Position numbers and translations under genes: made by a program. Shown here one piece after another: positions 35,308-44,447 of a stretch of 64,000 nt of DNA. This DNA is from Henriciella litoralis (GTDB lineage Bacteria > Pseudomonadota > Alphaproteobacteria > Caulobacterales > Hyphomonadaceae), in assembly GCF_002088935.1 (NCBI RefSeq), contig NZ_NCSS01000004.1:372001-436000 (forward strand), in the 5' to 3' direction. How positions within the stretch are numbered: position 1 is the stretch's first letter; every line of letters starts with the position of its first letter. Under the pieces are notes generated by a model. That model made no database searches and was not told the DNA's origin. It saw nothing but the letters and a program-made list of their open reading frames with translations.

Positions 35308-35799
35308 TCAGGGCGCCGTCACCATCCCAGACAACAGGCTCGCATCACCCGCCAGGTCCCGCACCATCACCCGTGACTGGTCCTGCGGGCCCGGAAAGAG
35401 CAGCTGATTGCGCGGTGTCACCGTAAAGCCGATCTCGCCAAAATAGGCCGGCGCGCCGATCAATATGGCGGCGGGCCAGCCGGCTTTCTCGCCCGCTTCC
35501 AGCGCCTCGCCGGTGACCGTCAGGCCAAGGCGGCTGCCGCGATGGCCGGGGGCGACGGCGACGGGGCCGTAGAACAACGCACGGTCTCTCTTTGGCCCGA
35601 CAACCAGCGGCCAGACGCGGCAGACGGCGATCACCTCGCCGTCCATCAGCGCGACCCGGTTCACCTCCGGGATGGAGGCGGAGGTTTCGCGCAGGCGCTC
35701 GGCGGTCTTGGCAAAGTGGCCAGGGCCGAAGGTCGCGTCGAACAGGTCTTCGATCGCGTCGGCGTGGAGCTCAGGCGTTTCGGGGAGGATCTCGATCAT
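35308..35799 (-). CDS. GNAT family N-acetyltransferase
   Basis: A 163-residue acetyltransferase of the COG3153 type. The acetyl-CoA-binding part reads YGPVAVAPGHRGSRLGLTVTG (V-x-P-x-x-R-G-x-x-x-G), followed by AAILIGAPAYFGEIGF, a segment typical of this subgroup. Substrate unknown. I start at MIEILPETPELHADAI (35799), which is the usual N-terminus; twelve extra codons upstream look non-conserved. Confidence 0.85.
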   Translation of the reverse strand: MIEILPETPELHADAIEDLFDATFGPGHFAKTAERLRETSASIPEVNRVALMDGEVIAVCRVWPLVVGPKRDRALFYGPVAVAPGHRGSRLGLTVTGEALEAGEKAGWPAAILIGAPAYFGEIGFTVTPRNQLLFPGPQDQSRVMVRDLAGDASLLSGMVTAP

Positions 35800-35841
35800 G
35801 GGCGCGGCCTTAATGGGTGCCGGGCGGCGTTGCAAACAGGA

Positions 35842-36831
35842 TTATCGGGCAGGCGGCCAGTTTGCGAGAATGCCGCGCACACCGGTCACGAAGGCGAGCG
35901 GCTGATCCAGCATGATGTGATGATGCGCATCGGGCACCGTCACCATCGGAACGGGCGGATCCTGCAGCGAGACCATATAGGCCGCGACCGACGGCGTCGC
36001 CAGCAGCGAGCTCGCCCCCCGCATGAACATGATCGGGCACAGCGTATCGAGCGACGTCAGGTCAAGCTCATCCCACGCCGTCATCAGCGAGTTGAAGATG
36101 TAAGGATCGAACTTCCAGGTATAGCCCTCATGGCCGCTCTCATCGGTGGCAGGCTTCAAGCTGTGGCGGGCGATATAGTCGACCAGAAAGTGATTGGCGC
36201 AGGGCTGCGGCGGCGCCAGCCGGAAGCGCGCGAGCGCGCTATCGAAATCCGGATAGACGCGGTTCGGCCCGGTCCGGCGCGGCGGACGCGGGCGCTCCTC
36301 GCCGGGCGGTTCGATATGGCTATCGACGATCACCGCGCCGCCAAACCTGTCCCCGCCTTCGATCATGGTGGTATGAAGGGCGATGATCCCACCGAAAGAG
36401 TGCGCGACCATGATCGGCTTCTGCGCGTGCGCAAAGAGACCGGCATGTTCACAGACGGCATGCTGCTCCTTTGAGAACAGCGAGAATGAATAGGCCTCGC
36501 GCCAGTCACTGTCGCCCATGCCGGAAAAGCTCGGCGCGACGACGTGATAGTCCTCGGCGAAGAAGGGGGCGATAAAGTCCCACCAATGGGAATGGGCGCC
36601 ATTGCCATGCGCCAGCAAAAGGCCGGGCTTGGACGGGTCCCCCCAGGCCTGATAGGTGATCTTCGCGCCATCAACCGTGACCTCGCCCGTGCGATAGGGC
36701 GTGTCGACGGCCCGCTCGAACCAGTCCGGCGCAGGCGGACGCTCGCCACCATAGGGCTTCAGGACAAGGTCGTCATCGCTGGGCTTCCGGCGTGTATTGG
36801 GCGTCTGGCGATTTTGGTCTGCACTGCTCAT
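35842..36831 (-). CDS. Alpha/beta hydrolase
   Basis: A 329-residue alpha/beta-fold hydrolase. The nucleophile elbow is VAHSFGG, the oxyanion region is [14 protein letters not shown], and the catalytic His lies in [13 protein letters not shown]. The N-terminal 35 residues are charged and probably disordered. The substrate is unknown. Its start overlaps the stop of the hotdog thioesterase gene as ATGA, so the two are co-translated. Confidence 0.88.
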   Translation of the reverse strand: MSSADQNRQTPNTRRKPSDDDLVLKPYGGERPPAPDWFERAVDTPYRTGEVTVDGAKITYQAWGDPSKPGLLLAHGNGAHSHWWDFIAPFFAEDYHVVAPSFSGMGDSDWREAYSFSLFSKEQHAVCEHAGLFAHAQKPIMVAHSFGGIIALHTTMIEGGDRFGGAVIVDSHIEPPGEERPRPPRRTGPNRVYPDFDSALARFRLAPPQPCANHFLVDYIARHSLKPATDESGHEGYTWKFDPYIFNSLMTAWDELDLTSLDTLCPIMFMRGASSLLATPSVAAYMVSLQDPPVPMVTVPDAHHHIMLDQPLAFVTGVRGILANWPPAR

Positions 36832-37274
36832 CCGCCTGCCCCCACGCGCCGTTCGATGACCTTGAAGATGCCTGTGCCGGTCAGCAGCGTGCGCTCGCCG
36901 GTCCAGATGCGGCCCTCAACGGTGAAGACGCCATCGACCTCACTCACCACCGTCGCATTGCCCTCGACGAACTCGCCGAGCTTGGCGCCGGAGAGGAAGT
37001 CACACAGCAGGCGGATCGTGACCCACCAGGTGTCCTCACCACTCTCGACGGCGCTGCCCCATGCCATATCCGCAAACGTCATCAGCATCCCGCCATGGGC
37101 GTTCTGCATACCGTTGGTGTGATGCTCCTCAACGCGGAAGCCGCGCGTCATGCCGTTCGGGCCGCGCTTTTCAAACAGCGGCCCGACCTGCCGGCCGAAC
37201 CCGCGATGCCATGGAAGCAGCTGATAGCCGTCCGGCACATCGAAACTCTGGGATTTGGTAAAATCGTCTGTCAT
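36828..37274 (-). CDS. PaaI-like hotdog thioesterase
   Basis: A 148-residue hotdog-fold protein. The conserved core is [20 protein letters not shown], where the HGG segment and the following acidic residue form the acyl-CoA thioesterase site, then [21 protein letters not shown]. The start MTDDFTKSQ at 37274 avoids an extension unlike the family. It is upstream of and coupled to the alpha/beta hydrolase, which hints at a joint role in acyl or ester turnover. Confidence 0.82.
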   Translation of the reverse strand: MTDDFTKSQSFDVPDGYQLLPWHRGFGRQVGPLFEKRGPNGMTRGFRVEEHHTNGMQNAHGGMLMTFADMAWGSAVESGEDTWWVTIRLLCDFLSGAKLGEFVEGNATVVSEVDGVFTVEGRIWTGERTLLTGTGIFKVIERRVGAGG

Positions 37275-37381
37275 GTCGCCGAGCGGTTTGCCGCAAGCCG
37301 CACCTCGCAACAAGACCTCACCTAGCGGGAGCGACGCAGCAGAATTTATCCGACACCGCCACGCGCCGACTATGGTTCAGG

Positions 37382-38128
37382 TCATGGCGTGGTGGGTGGC
37401 GCGAGGCTCGCGAGAAAGGTGATCGCGCTATTGGCCGCGATATGCGCGATGATTGGCACCACTATGGTTCCGCTCTTCAGGCGGAGCCAGGCGAAGGCCA
37501 GCCCCGCGACAAAGACGACGACAAGCGCCGGGATCGAATATTGCAGATGCAGGAAGGTGAACGCCGCCGATGAGATCACCGCCGCCATCACGGGCGGGAC
37601 ACCGCGAACAACCATGGCGCCAAGCGCCACGCCGCGAAACGTCACCTCTTCCAGGAGCGGCGCCAGCACCAGCGCGAAGACGAGATAGGCAGGCCCCCAA
37701 TTGGCTGTGGAGAAAAGGTCCTCATTCACGTCGCTGGAATATTCCCAGCCTTGCTCGCCGCCAAAGAAGCTCGCAGCAACGAGATTGGGCAGGATCAGGA
37801 TGACCGGGCCGAGCAGGATCGCCGCGATAATCCAGTTCTGCGAAGCTTTCATACTGCCCGCAAACGCGCCCGCGCCAATCCGCTCACTCCAGAAGCTGAG
37901 AATCGCAAAGTGAACGAGATGGAAGCCAGCAAATGCGGTCCACATCAGGCCGATACTATTTGGGTCGGTGGTGTTGCCCTGAAGGATCTGGTTGAAGCCC
38001 GGCCAGGCCAGCGCCAGCAGGGTCGCGCCCAGGACCGGAAACAGAAAAGGCGCACACAGCGTCCAGAACGCGGCGGTGAAAGGCTCTTTTGCGAGCGCGG
38101 CTGGCGTGTTGAATCGACCGTGTTCCAT
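37382..38128 (-). CDS. CPBP family intramembrane metalloprotease
   Basis: A 248-residue protein with about seven membrane helices and the Abi/CPBP motifs: EEVTFRG (motif 1), FTFLHLQ (motif 2, His), and IIAHIAANSAI (motif 3, His/Asn). These residues form the Glu-type intramembrane protease site. Substrate unknown. Rubredoxin lies 57 bp upstream on the same strand. Confidence 0.88.
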   Translation of the reverse strand: MEHGRFNTPAALAKEPFTAAFWTLCAPFLFPVLGATLLALAWPGFNQILQGNTTDPNSIGLMWTAFAGFHLVHFAILSFWSERIGAGAFAGSMKASQNWIIAAILLGPVILILPNLVAASFFGGEQGWEYSSDVNEDLFSTANWGPAYLVFALVLAPLLEEVTFRGVALGAMVVRGVPPVMAAVISSAAFTFLHLQYSIPALVVVFVAGLAFAWLRLKSGTIVVPIIAHIAANSAITFLASLAPPTTP

Positions 38129-38185
38129 CCAGCTGGACTAGTCTCTCAGGCCAGACTTGGAAAGCGCCTCTTGCCGCACTCGGGC

Positions 38186-38365
38186 TTACAACTCGATCAT
38201 GTCAAAGTCGGACTTCGGCGTTCCGCAGAGCGGACAGATCCAGTCCTCGGGGATGTCATCCCACCGTGTACCGGGGGCGAGGCCTTCGTTCGGATCGCCT
38301 TCGGCCTCATCATAAATGTAACCGCAGGTCCGGCACTGCCATGTCTTGTAAGGTGTTGCAGTCAT
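38186..38365 (-). CDS. Rubredoxin
   Basis: A 59-residue iron protein, easily missed because of its size. Two CxxC knuckles bind one Fe: [15 protein letters not shown] and [11 protein letters not shown], with the conserved [11 protein letters not shown] between them. It is a one-electron carrier. It starts 21 bp beyond the TetR stop on the same strand, opposite a divergent P450, so it may serve an oxygenase controlled by that regulator. Rubredoxins of this type usually feed AlkB alkane hydroxylases, but no alkB is in the window. Confidence 0.95.
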   Translation of the reverse strand: MTATPYKTWQCRTCGYIYDEAEGDPNEGLAPGTRWDDIPEDWICPLCGTPKSDFDMIEL

Positions 38366-38386
38366 CCCCTGTTTCCCTTTCCGCCC

Positions 38387-39019
38387 TCACTTCGCGAGCG
38401 CGAGACGCGCCCGAAGAGTCTCCATCAGAGCCTTCCTGATCGGCTCTACACCGGTCGCCGGATCAATCAGCTTCTGCATGCGGATACCGATCAGCGCGCA
38501 GCCGATCATGAGCGCCGTGGCATCGGCGTCCACGTCTCGCTTGATGCGGCCTTCCTGCTGGCCGCGTTCGATCATCTGGCGGATCAGCTGGCGCTCGACT
38601 TCGTGCTCATCGGCGAAGGCCGCCGTATTGTCCCTGTCGGCAACGGCGGCAGACAGAAGCATGTAGTAGGCCTTGCTCTCCTCATGACCGCCGACGGACA
38701 GGCAATGCAGCTTGATGAAGGCCTCAAGCTCGGCGAGGCCGTCATCTTCATCCAGTTGACCCTGCCCAAGCGCCTCCTGCTGCCATGTATGCAGATAGGC
38801 AATGAGCGCACGGATGAGGCCATCCTTGGAGCCGAAGCGCTGGGTCACAAGCCCTCTCGAATAACCCGCCTCCCGGCCGATCACGTCGAATGTCGCTGCC
38901 GAAACGCCATGCTTCGACACAACCCGCATGGTCGCTTCCAGCAGTTCGCGTTCAGAACGGTCGCGCCGTTCAGCCTGTGTCAGGCGCGCAGAAGACGTCT
39001 CGGTGTCAGTTTCAGCCAT
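38387..39019 (-). CDS. TetR family transcriptional regulator
   Basis: A 210-residue repressor-type protein. The N-terminal HTH reads ERELLEATMRVVSKHGVSAATF, then DVIGREAGYSRGLVTQRFGS, typical of TetR_N. The C-terminal ligand domain is family-variable. The ATG at 39019 gives the expected length; the longer frame crosses the divergent promoter. It is divergent from the P450, with operator-like repeats in the 97-bp gap, so it probably controls both genes. Confidence 0.9.
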   Translation of the reverse strand: MAETDTETSSARLTQAERRDRSERELLEATMRVVSKHGVSAATFDVIGREAGYSRGLVTQRFGSKDGLIRALIAYLHTWQQEALGQGQLDEDDGLAELEAFIKLHCLSVGGHEESKAYYMLLSAAVADRDNTAAFADEHEVERQLIRQMIERGQQEGRIKRDVDADATALMIGCALIGIRMQKLIDPATGVEPIRKALMETLRARLALAK

Positions 39020-39033
39020 GGCTCTGTCCGTAA

Positions 39034-39076
39034 CATATTTGTTGGCCGTATAGCAAGTATATGATATCGGCATATC
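39034..39076. promoter_or_regulatory. Operator-like repeats between tetR and the P450 gene
   Basis: GATAT-CGGC-ATATC (39063-39076) is a perfect inverted repeat. CATATTTG (39034-39041) and CAAGTATATG (39054-39063) form an overlapping imperfect one. Their place between divergent genes suggests the TetR binding site. Confidence 0.45.
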
Positions 39077-39116
39077 AAAGGAAGCAGGCATCGCCCTGCC
39101 AAGGAGGAGGAAAATC

Positions 39117-40391
39117 ATGACAATACCAAGCCACATCGCCGAAGCCGTGGTCGACCCTAAAGCCTATGCTGACTGGGACAGATCGCATGAAGCATTCGCC
39201 TGGCTGCGCAAAAATGCACCGCTCGATACCGCCGAGCTGGAGGGCTTCGATCCGTTCTGGGTGGTCAGCAAACACGCCGATATCCTTAACATCGAGAAGC
39301 AGAACGACCTCTTCCACAATGAAGACCGCTCCGCGACGCTCACCAATATCGAGACCGACAAGAAGGTCCGCGCGATGATGGGCGGCTCGCCCAATTTGCT
39401 ACGCTCCCTCGTCCAGATGGATAATCCGGATCACATGCAGTATCGGCGCCTGACACAGGCCTGGTTCATGCCGCAGAATTTGCGCAAGCTGGAAGACCGG
39501 ATCCGAGAGATTGCCCGTGGCTTCATCGACCAGATGGCCGAGAAGGGCACCGAGTGCGACTTCGCCCGCGACGTCGCCTTCCTCTACCCCCTCCATGTGA
39601 TCATGGAAGTGCTGGGCGTGCCGGAGATTGACGAGCCGCGCATGCTGAAACTGACACAGGAGCTGTTCGGCGCACAGGACCCGGAAGTGAACCGGACAGG
39701 CGCGGACGTTTCAGACTCCGACACAGGTCTTGCCAATATCCAGGCCACGGTCTCCGACTTCTTCACCTATTTCATGGAGATGACCGAGGACCGCCGAAAG
39801 ACTCCGCGCGAAGACCTCGCCAGCGTCATCGCCAATGGCGAAGTCTATGGCAAACCGCTCGGCCATCTGGAAGCCATGTCCTATTACATCATCGCCGCAA
39901 CAGCTGGGCATGACACGACCTCCAACACGACCGGCGGCGCCATGTGGGCGCTGGCGGAGAACCCGGACCAGTTTCGCAAGGTAAAAGAGGATCTCTCGCT
40001 GATCCCGTCCATGGTGGAAGAATCCATCCGCTGGGAAACGCCGGTGAAGCACTTCATGCGCACGGCTACAGCCGACACGGAGGTACATGGCAAGCAGATA
40101 AAGAAGGGCGACTGGCTGTTCCTGTCCTATCCGTCGGGCAACCGCGATGAGGATGTGTTCGACGATCCCTACACTTTCCGCGTCGACCGGTCCCCGAACA
40201 AGCATGTCGCTTTCGGCTACGGCGCGCATGTCTGCCTCGGCCAGCACCTCGGCCGGATGGAAATGCGTATCCTCTGGGAAGAGCTGCTGCCGCGCCTGCA
40301 ATCGGTCGAACTGAACGGCAAGCCAAGCCGCGTGCAGGCGAATTTCGTCTCGGGGCCAAAATCGATCCCGATCCGATTCAAGATGAGCTAG
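39117..40391 (+). CDS. Cytochrome P450
   Basis: A 424-residue soluble P450 monooxygenase. The I-helix oxygen-binding motif is AGHDTTS (263-269), ExxR is E302-S-I-R305, and the haem loop is FGYGAHVCLGQ with Cys373 as thiolate ligand. A very strong Shine-Dalgarno (AAGGAGGAGG) precedes the ATG. The sequence has the general look of bacterial P450s acting on steroids, terpenes or fatty chains, but the substrate is not readable. No ferredoxin or reductase is adjacent; the nearest redox protein is the divergent rubredoxin. A terminator follows. Confidence 0.95.
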   Translation: MTIPSHIAEAVVDPKAYADWDRSHEAFAWLRKNAPLDTAELEGFDPFWVVSKHADILNIEKQNDLFHNEDRSATLTNIETDKKVRAMMGGSPNLLRSLVQMDNPDHMQYRRLTQAWFMPQNLRKLEDRIREIARGFIDQMAEKGTECDFARDVAFLYPLHVIMEVLGVPEIDEPRMLKLTQELFGAQDPEVNRTGADVSDSDTGLANIQATVSDFFTYFMEMTEDRRKTPREDLASVIANGEVYGKPLGHLEAMSYYIIAATAGHDTTSNTTGGAMWALAENPDQFRKVKEDLSLIPSMVEESIRWETPVKHFMRTATADTEVHGKQIKKGDWLFLSYPSGNRDEDVFDDPYTFRVDRSPNKHVAFGYGAHVCLGQHLGRMEMRILWEELLPRLQSVELNGKPSRVQANFVSGPKSIPIRFKMS

Positions 40392-40419
40392 GCCCGTGCC
40401 AAGCGAAATGGATGCCGAG

Positions 40420-40450
40420 CGCCGAAAGGGTCACTCCGTTTCGGCGTTTT
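40420..40450 (+). terminator. Rho-independent terminator of the P450 gene
   Basis: CGCCGAAA and TTTCGGCG form a perfect stem followed by TTTT. The hairpin overlaps the last codons of the convergent gene and may act on both strands. Confidence 0.75.
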
Positions 40451-41024
40451 CCATCCGTCCAAGTCGCAGCGGATCGAACATCACCTCGCCGGTCGAAACC
40501 GAAATCCTGAGTTTGTTCGGGGCATGATCGAGTTGAACTTCATGCCGTTCATATCCGTTCATGGTCTCCGCCGCCTTGGAGTAGACGGTGAAGACAACCA
40601 GCCCCTGGTCGTTCCATTCGACAAGAAGATCAAATTCCTCGCCGAACTCAGGCGGTAAAGCATACACCGGAAAAGGGTCATCACCCCTTTCAGAGGAGGT
40701 CTCGGTTCTCATGACCAATGGGCCACTTTTCGGCAACGCCGTCACGCTAAGAGTCGCTCTGTCCGCCTCATCAGCCAATGAAATAGAAAAAGACGGCACC
40801 CATTTCTTGTGCTTGCCTTTCCTGAGAAACGTCACGCGGGCTTCCATGGCATTCAAACCCGACAAATCGTCAGCACGCCAAGAGGAATACGCTCCGTCAT
40901 CCGTGTCAAAATCCAACACAAAGCTGCTATTTGGCGCGGCGACAAAAGTTTGCGCAGTTGCCATTCCCGCAATACAGGCTGACAAAACGAAACAAGTGAA
41001 AATCTTTTCAAACACCAAACGCAA
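40431..41024 (-). CDS. Secreted protein of unknown function
   Basis: A 197-residue protein with a signal peptide ending near AGMATAQ. The mature part starts TFVAAPNSSFVLDFDTDDGAY and looks beta-rich, with alternating charged loops; no family is recognised. Start choice: TTG at 41024, with AAGGA six bases upstream; GTG at 41015 or TTG at 41081 are alternatives. It is convergent with the P450 gene. Confidence 0.6.
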   Translation of the reverse strand: MRLVFEKIFTCFVLSACIAGMATAQTFVAAPNSSFVLDFDTDDGAYSSWRADDLSGLNAMEARVTFLRKGKHKKWVPSFSISLADEADRATLSVTALPKSGPLVMRTETSSERGDDPFPVYALPPEFGEEFDLLVEWNDQGLVVFTVYSKAAETMNGYERHEVQLDHAPNKLRISVSTGEVMFDPLRLGRMENAETE

Positions 41025-41112
41025 ATTGTTTCCTTCCACACTTTCGGTTGAAGGTTTGCTTTGTTTGAGTTGATCCGTCAAAGAAAAAAGAAGCCTGCAG
41101 ATTTCCGCTGAT

Positions 41113-42465
41113 TTAGATCAGCCCCACCGCGCCCATCGCGTCGGTCTGCCGCTGCGCCAGTTCGGCTTCATCGAAACCCTCGAGGCTCTCCTCGAAGAGT
41201 TGATGGTAATTGAGCTCGGCGCCGAGGCGCAGATAGGCGGCGCCAAGGCCGATGGCGGCGCGGTCCATGAAGACGAACTCACGGGGGATGGTCACCGGCC
41301 CTTTTTCCTTCAGCATCTTTCGGACCTGAAAGGCTTCCTTGCGGCCATATTCGCCCGGCGCAACACCATCGGCGACACTGCGCACCCGGTCATCCAGAAG
41401 CGGACCATAGATGAAGCCGGCCCAGATATTGAGCACTTCAACAAGGTCACGGTTGAGGTTCTTGAAGCCCCATTTCTCATAGGCGGCATAGGTCGCGTCA
41501 AAATCATCTGCGAGCAGCGCCCGGTAAAGATCGACAACGCCGCCAACGAAATGTGGTGGGAAGATGCGGATACAGCCGAAGTCCAAGAGGTTCAGCCCCT
41601 CGCCGCCGCGGGTCACCTGATAATTACCAAGATGCGGGTCCCCGTGGATGACGGCGTAATGGGTAAAGGGCAGCCACCACGTCCAGTAGAGGCGTTTGGC
41701 GATGCCATTGCGCACCTCCTGGCTGGCATCCTCATAATCGCTAAGGCGTCCACCACTGACCCAGTCCATGGTCAGCAAACGGTCGGTCGACAATTCATCC
41801 ACCGGCGCCGGAATGTGGACGAAGTCCTTGTCCTCCAGCATCAGCCGATAAAGCTGCATGTGCTTGCGCTCACGGGCATAATCGAGCTCCTCGCGAAGCC
41901 GGTCGGAAATCTCGCCAACCATCTCACGCGGGTCGATCGACCCGTCCATGCGGCGGAAAAGGCCGAGCATGCTTTTTAGCTGTCCGACATCACTTTCGAC
42001 CGCGCTCGCCATGTCCGGGTATTGCAGCTTGCAGGCAACCTCGCGCCCATCCGGCAGCGTGGCGCGGTGGACCTGCCCGAGCGAGGCAGCATGCGCGGCC
42101 TCCTTGCCAAATTCAGCGAACTTGCTCTGCCAGTCAGGTCCCAGCTCAGCGCGCATGCGTCGCTTCACAAATGGCCAGCCCATGGCGGGCGCTTGCGCCT
42201 GAAGCTGCGACAGCTCGGCGGCATATTCAGCCGGGAGGAAATCAGGAATGGTCGATAGCATCTGCGCGACCTTCATCAACGGCCCCTTGGTCTTGCCAAG
42301 GGCCGAAGCAAGCGCGCGGGCGATCTTCTCGTCGCTCTCATCACCGCCAAAGATGGAGTTTGCCGCAAAGGAGAGGCCCGCCCCGGAGAGGTTAGAGCCA
42401 ACCTTGGCGGTGCGTAGGAGACGCGCACTCAGGCGGTTACGTTCGGGGTCTTTTTCGTTTGCCAT
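41113..42465 (-). CDS. ABC1/UbiB family atypical kinase
   Basis: A 450-residue ADCK/UbiB-like protein. The KxGQ-type motif appears as MKVAQMLS, the Ala-rich loop as AAHAASLGQVHRATL, the ATP-binding Lys in VACKLQYP, and the catalytic part as VIHGDPHLGNYQ and LLDFGCIRIF. Family members support ubiquinone synthesis or lipid homeostasis. Unlike UbiB it has no C-terminal membrane helices, so it is an AarF-like paralogue. I start at MANEKDPERNRLS. Confidence 0.88.
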   Translation of the reverse strand: MANEKDPERNRLSARLLRTAKVGSNLSGAGLSFAANSIFGGDESDEKIARALASALGKTKGPLMKVAQMLSTIPDFLPAEYAAELSQLQAQAPAMGWPFVKRRMRAELGPDWQSKFAEFGKEAAHAASLGQVHRATLPDGREVACKLQYPDMASAVESDVGQLKSMLGLFRRMDGSIDPREMVGEISDRLREELDYARERKHMQLYRLMLEDKDFVHIPAPVDELSTDRLLTMDWVSGGRLSDYEDASQEVRNGIAKRLYWTWWLPFTHYAVIHGDPHLGNYQVTRGGEGLNLLDFGCIRIFPPHFVGGVVDLYRALLADDFDATYAAYEKWGFKNLNRDLVEVLNIWAGFIYGPLLDDRVRSVADGVAPGEYGRKEAFQVRKMLKEKGPVTIPREFVFMDRAAIGLGAAYLRLGAELNYHQLFEESLEGFDEAELAQRQTDAMGAVGLI

Positions 42466-42520
42466 CACGCTGGAAGTAGGCGGATGCGGGCCCGTTACAA
42501 CTGCGCGATATGGCGCGCGG

Positions 42521-42991
42521 CTACCAGGTGCCGATATTCTCCGCGCTCGCCCACGGTTCTTTCGGAGGCAATGGGTCGCCCTTCTGAAGCAGCTCGACCG
42601 AAATCCCGTCCGGAGAGCGGACAAAACACATCCGTCCATCACGCGGCGGGCGATTGATCGTTACGCCGAGCTTCTGGAAGCGCTCGGTCGCGGCGTAGAT
42701 GTCATCAACCTTGTAAGCGAGGTGGCCAAAATTGCGGCCGCCCTCGAGCTCTTCCGGGTCCCAATTATAGGTCAGCTCAATCATCGGCAGACCTGGTGGC
42801 AGGCCGTTCTCATCACGGTCGGCCTTGTACCGGGCCGCATCTTCCTCAGAGGCCAGAAAGACAAGCGTGAAACGCCCGCCCTCATTGTCGACGCGCCGCA
42901 GCTCTTTCAGTCCAAGGCCATCGCAGAAAAATGTCTTGGCCGCGTCAATGTCAGAGACGCGGATCATGGTGTGCAGATATTCAACGCTCAT
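42521..42991 (-). CDS. gloA: Lactoylglutathione lyase (glyoxalase I)
   Basis: A 156-residue VOC-fold metalloenzyme that converts the methylglyoxal-glutathione hemithioacetal to lactoylglutathione. Conserved segments are HTMIRVSDIDAAKTFFCDGLGL, ELTYNWDPEELEGGRNFGHLAY and FVRSPDGISVELLQKG; His8 and the Glu of VELLQ are metal ligands. Its start overlaps the stop of the upstream membrane protein gene by 4 bp. Confidence 0.93.
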   Translation of the reverse strand: MSVEYLHTMIRVSDIDAAKTFFCDGLGLKELRRVDNEGGRFTLVFLASEEDAARYKADRDENGLPPGLPMIELTYNWDPEELEGGRNFGHLAYKVDDIYAATERFQKLGVTINRPPRDGRMCFVRSPDGISVELLQKGDPLPPKEPWASAENIGTW

Positions 42992-43458
42992 GCGGGTTGT
43001 CCTTCCAGCCGCCGGATCTCCGATTTCAGGGAGGGCGGCGCATGTCTGTAATAGTGGGCCGTTACAAGGTAGAGCAGACCGACAATCACGGCCATGACAA
43101 ATACGAAGGTCAGGAATGTGTGGAACATGTAGCCGCGCTCAAGCGGCCCAGGGACCGCGCCGCCAAGACGCCAGAAGAAGTCATAGATCGTGTTGAAGAT
43201 CAGGACGAGCAGCGGCAGCGCAATCAGGCTGACCAGGGCCGATACCCAGCGATAGCTCGCCGCCACAGGGGCTTCACAGCGGATAAAAGCTTCCTTGAAT
43301 TCCTCACGGCCGACGGTCGGCGAGAGCAATCCCTTCTCGGTCATCGAATTGTAAACGGCGTTCGAGAAGTCTGGCAGCCCACGCCACTGCATCAAAAGCC
43401 AGATGCCCCAACCGCCCAGCAATGCGAACATGAAGGCGTAAAAGGTCAAAATTCCCAT
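42988..43458 (-). CDS. Three-helix membrane protein of unknown function
   Basis: A 156-residue protein with membrane segments at GILTFYAFMFALLGGWGIWLL, VSALVSLIALPLLVLIFNTI and FLTFVFVMAVIVGLLYLV. No family is recognised. The start MGILTFYA (43458) removes a non-hydrophobic extension. It is translationally coupled to gloA. Confidence 0.65.
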   Translation of the reverse strand: MGILTFYAFMFALLGGWGIWLLMQWRGLPDFSNAVYNSMTEKGLLSPTVGREEFKEAFIRCEAPVAASYRWVSALVSLIALPLLVLIFNTIYDFFWRLGGAVPGPLERGYMFHTFLTFVFVMAVIVGLLYLVTAHYYRHAPPSLKSEIRRLEGQPA

Positions 43459-43499
43459 GACTAATCCTGTCGGCTCTGCGGGCGCATGCCTCAAGGTCG

Positions 43500-44381
43500 T
43501 CAGACCGCGTGCGCGCGCTCATATGTCAGCATGGCGCGTTTGCGCGCCACACCCCAATGGTAATTATGTAACCTTTTGTCCGACGCAAGAGCGCGATGGC
43601 AGGGGATCAGCCAAGCCAGCGTGTTCGCGCCAATCGCTGTTCCTGCTGCACGCGCAGCTTTTGGCTGGCCTGCCGAAGCGGCGATTTCGCCATAGGTCCG
43701 CGTCTCGCCAGCCGGGATATCGAGCAGCGCCCGCCAGATCTGGCGCCGAAAAGGCGTCCCATAGAGGGCGACCGGGATCGGGTCGTCCTTCTGGAAAATC
43801 CGTTCTGACCAGAGAGCCGCTTCATCGTCATTGCGGGCAATGCTGGCGTTTCGATATCGCCCGGCAAGGTCTTCAATCACCTGTTCTCTCGAATAGCCCG
43901 GATGCTCAAATCCGGTCTTCTCGCCAACGCCATCATCGGCAAAGCCAAGGCCGCACAAGCCGCGAGGGGAGACCAGAAAGACACCGGTGCCGAAGGGGGT
44001 CGGCGCCTCGCCGAGGGTCAGGTCAGCCCCTGCCCCGCCGGACTTGGCCTCGCCGGGGGTCAGGCCTTCATGCGCGATAAAAAGATCATGCAGGCGCGAT
44101 GGCCCGGACAGGCCTGTCGCGAAGCTCGCATCGAGCACCGAAGCGCCTTGCCGCAAAAGGTCACCGGCCTCGGCATGCGCGAGGGTCGCCTGAAACTGCT
44201 TGGGGCTGATGCCCGCCCAGCGGGTGAATTCACGCTGAAAATGATACGGCGAGACGCCCATCGCTTTCGCGCATTGGGAGAGGTCCGGCCAGTCCTGCCA
44301 AGTATCGCCGAGATGGCGCAAGGCGTCGGCCATTCGCGCATAGGCGGCAGAGCGTTCGGAAAGATCAGTGGATGTCGTCAT
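43500..44381 (-). CDS. AraC-HTH/O6-methylguanine-DNA methyltransferase fusion (Ada-like)
   Basis: A 293-residue two-domain protein. The N-terminal part is an AraC-type HTH (LSQCAKAMGVSPYHFQREFTRWAGISP), and the C-terminal part is an alkyltransferase with acceptor Cys in LAWLIPCHRAL and the TPFRRQIWRALLDIPAGETRTYGEIA DNA-binding segment. It repairs O6-alkylguanine suicidally and probably regulates as well. The N-terminal Cys4-zinc domain of E. coli Ada is absent. The start at 44381 gives MTTSTDLSERSAAYARMADAL. Confidence 0.9.
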   Translation of the reverse strand: MTTSTDLSERSAAYARMADALRHLGDTWQDWPDLSQCAKAMGVSPYHFQREFTRWAGISPKQFQATLAHAEAGDLLRQGASVLDASFATGLSGPSRLHDLFIAHEGLTPGEAKSGGAGADLTLGEAPTPFGTGVFLVSPRGLCGLGFADDGVGEKTGFEHPGYSREQVIEDLAGRYRNASIARNDDEAALWSERIFQKDDPIPVALYGTPFRRQIWRALLDIPAGETRTYGEIAASAGQPKAARAAGTAIGANTLAWLIPCHRALASDKRLHNYHWGVARKRAMLTYERAHAV

Positions 44382-44447
44382 CGCCCGCAGTTTACCCCCC
44401 ACGACGACGCCATCCACCTGAATCTTGCGGGTGTTGTGTCTATCCGC

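Noticed and set aside
35542..36474. Long + strand frame opposite the GNAT and hydrolase genes
   Set aside because: It crosses two real minus-strand genes and its composition is typical of antisense GC-rich frames.
37751..39064. Long + strand frame through CPBP, rubredoxin and tetR
   Set aside because: It runs antisense through three recognisable genes and has no motif of its own.
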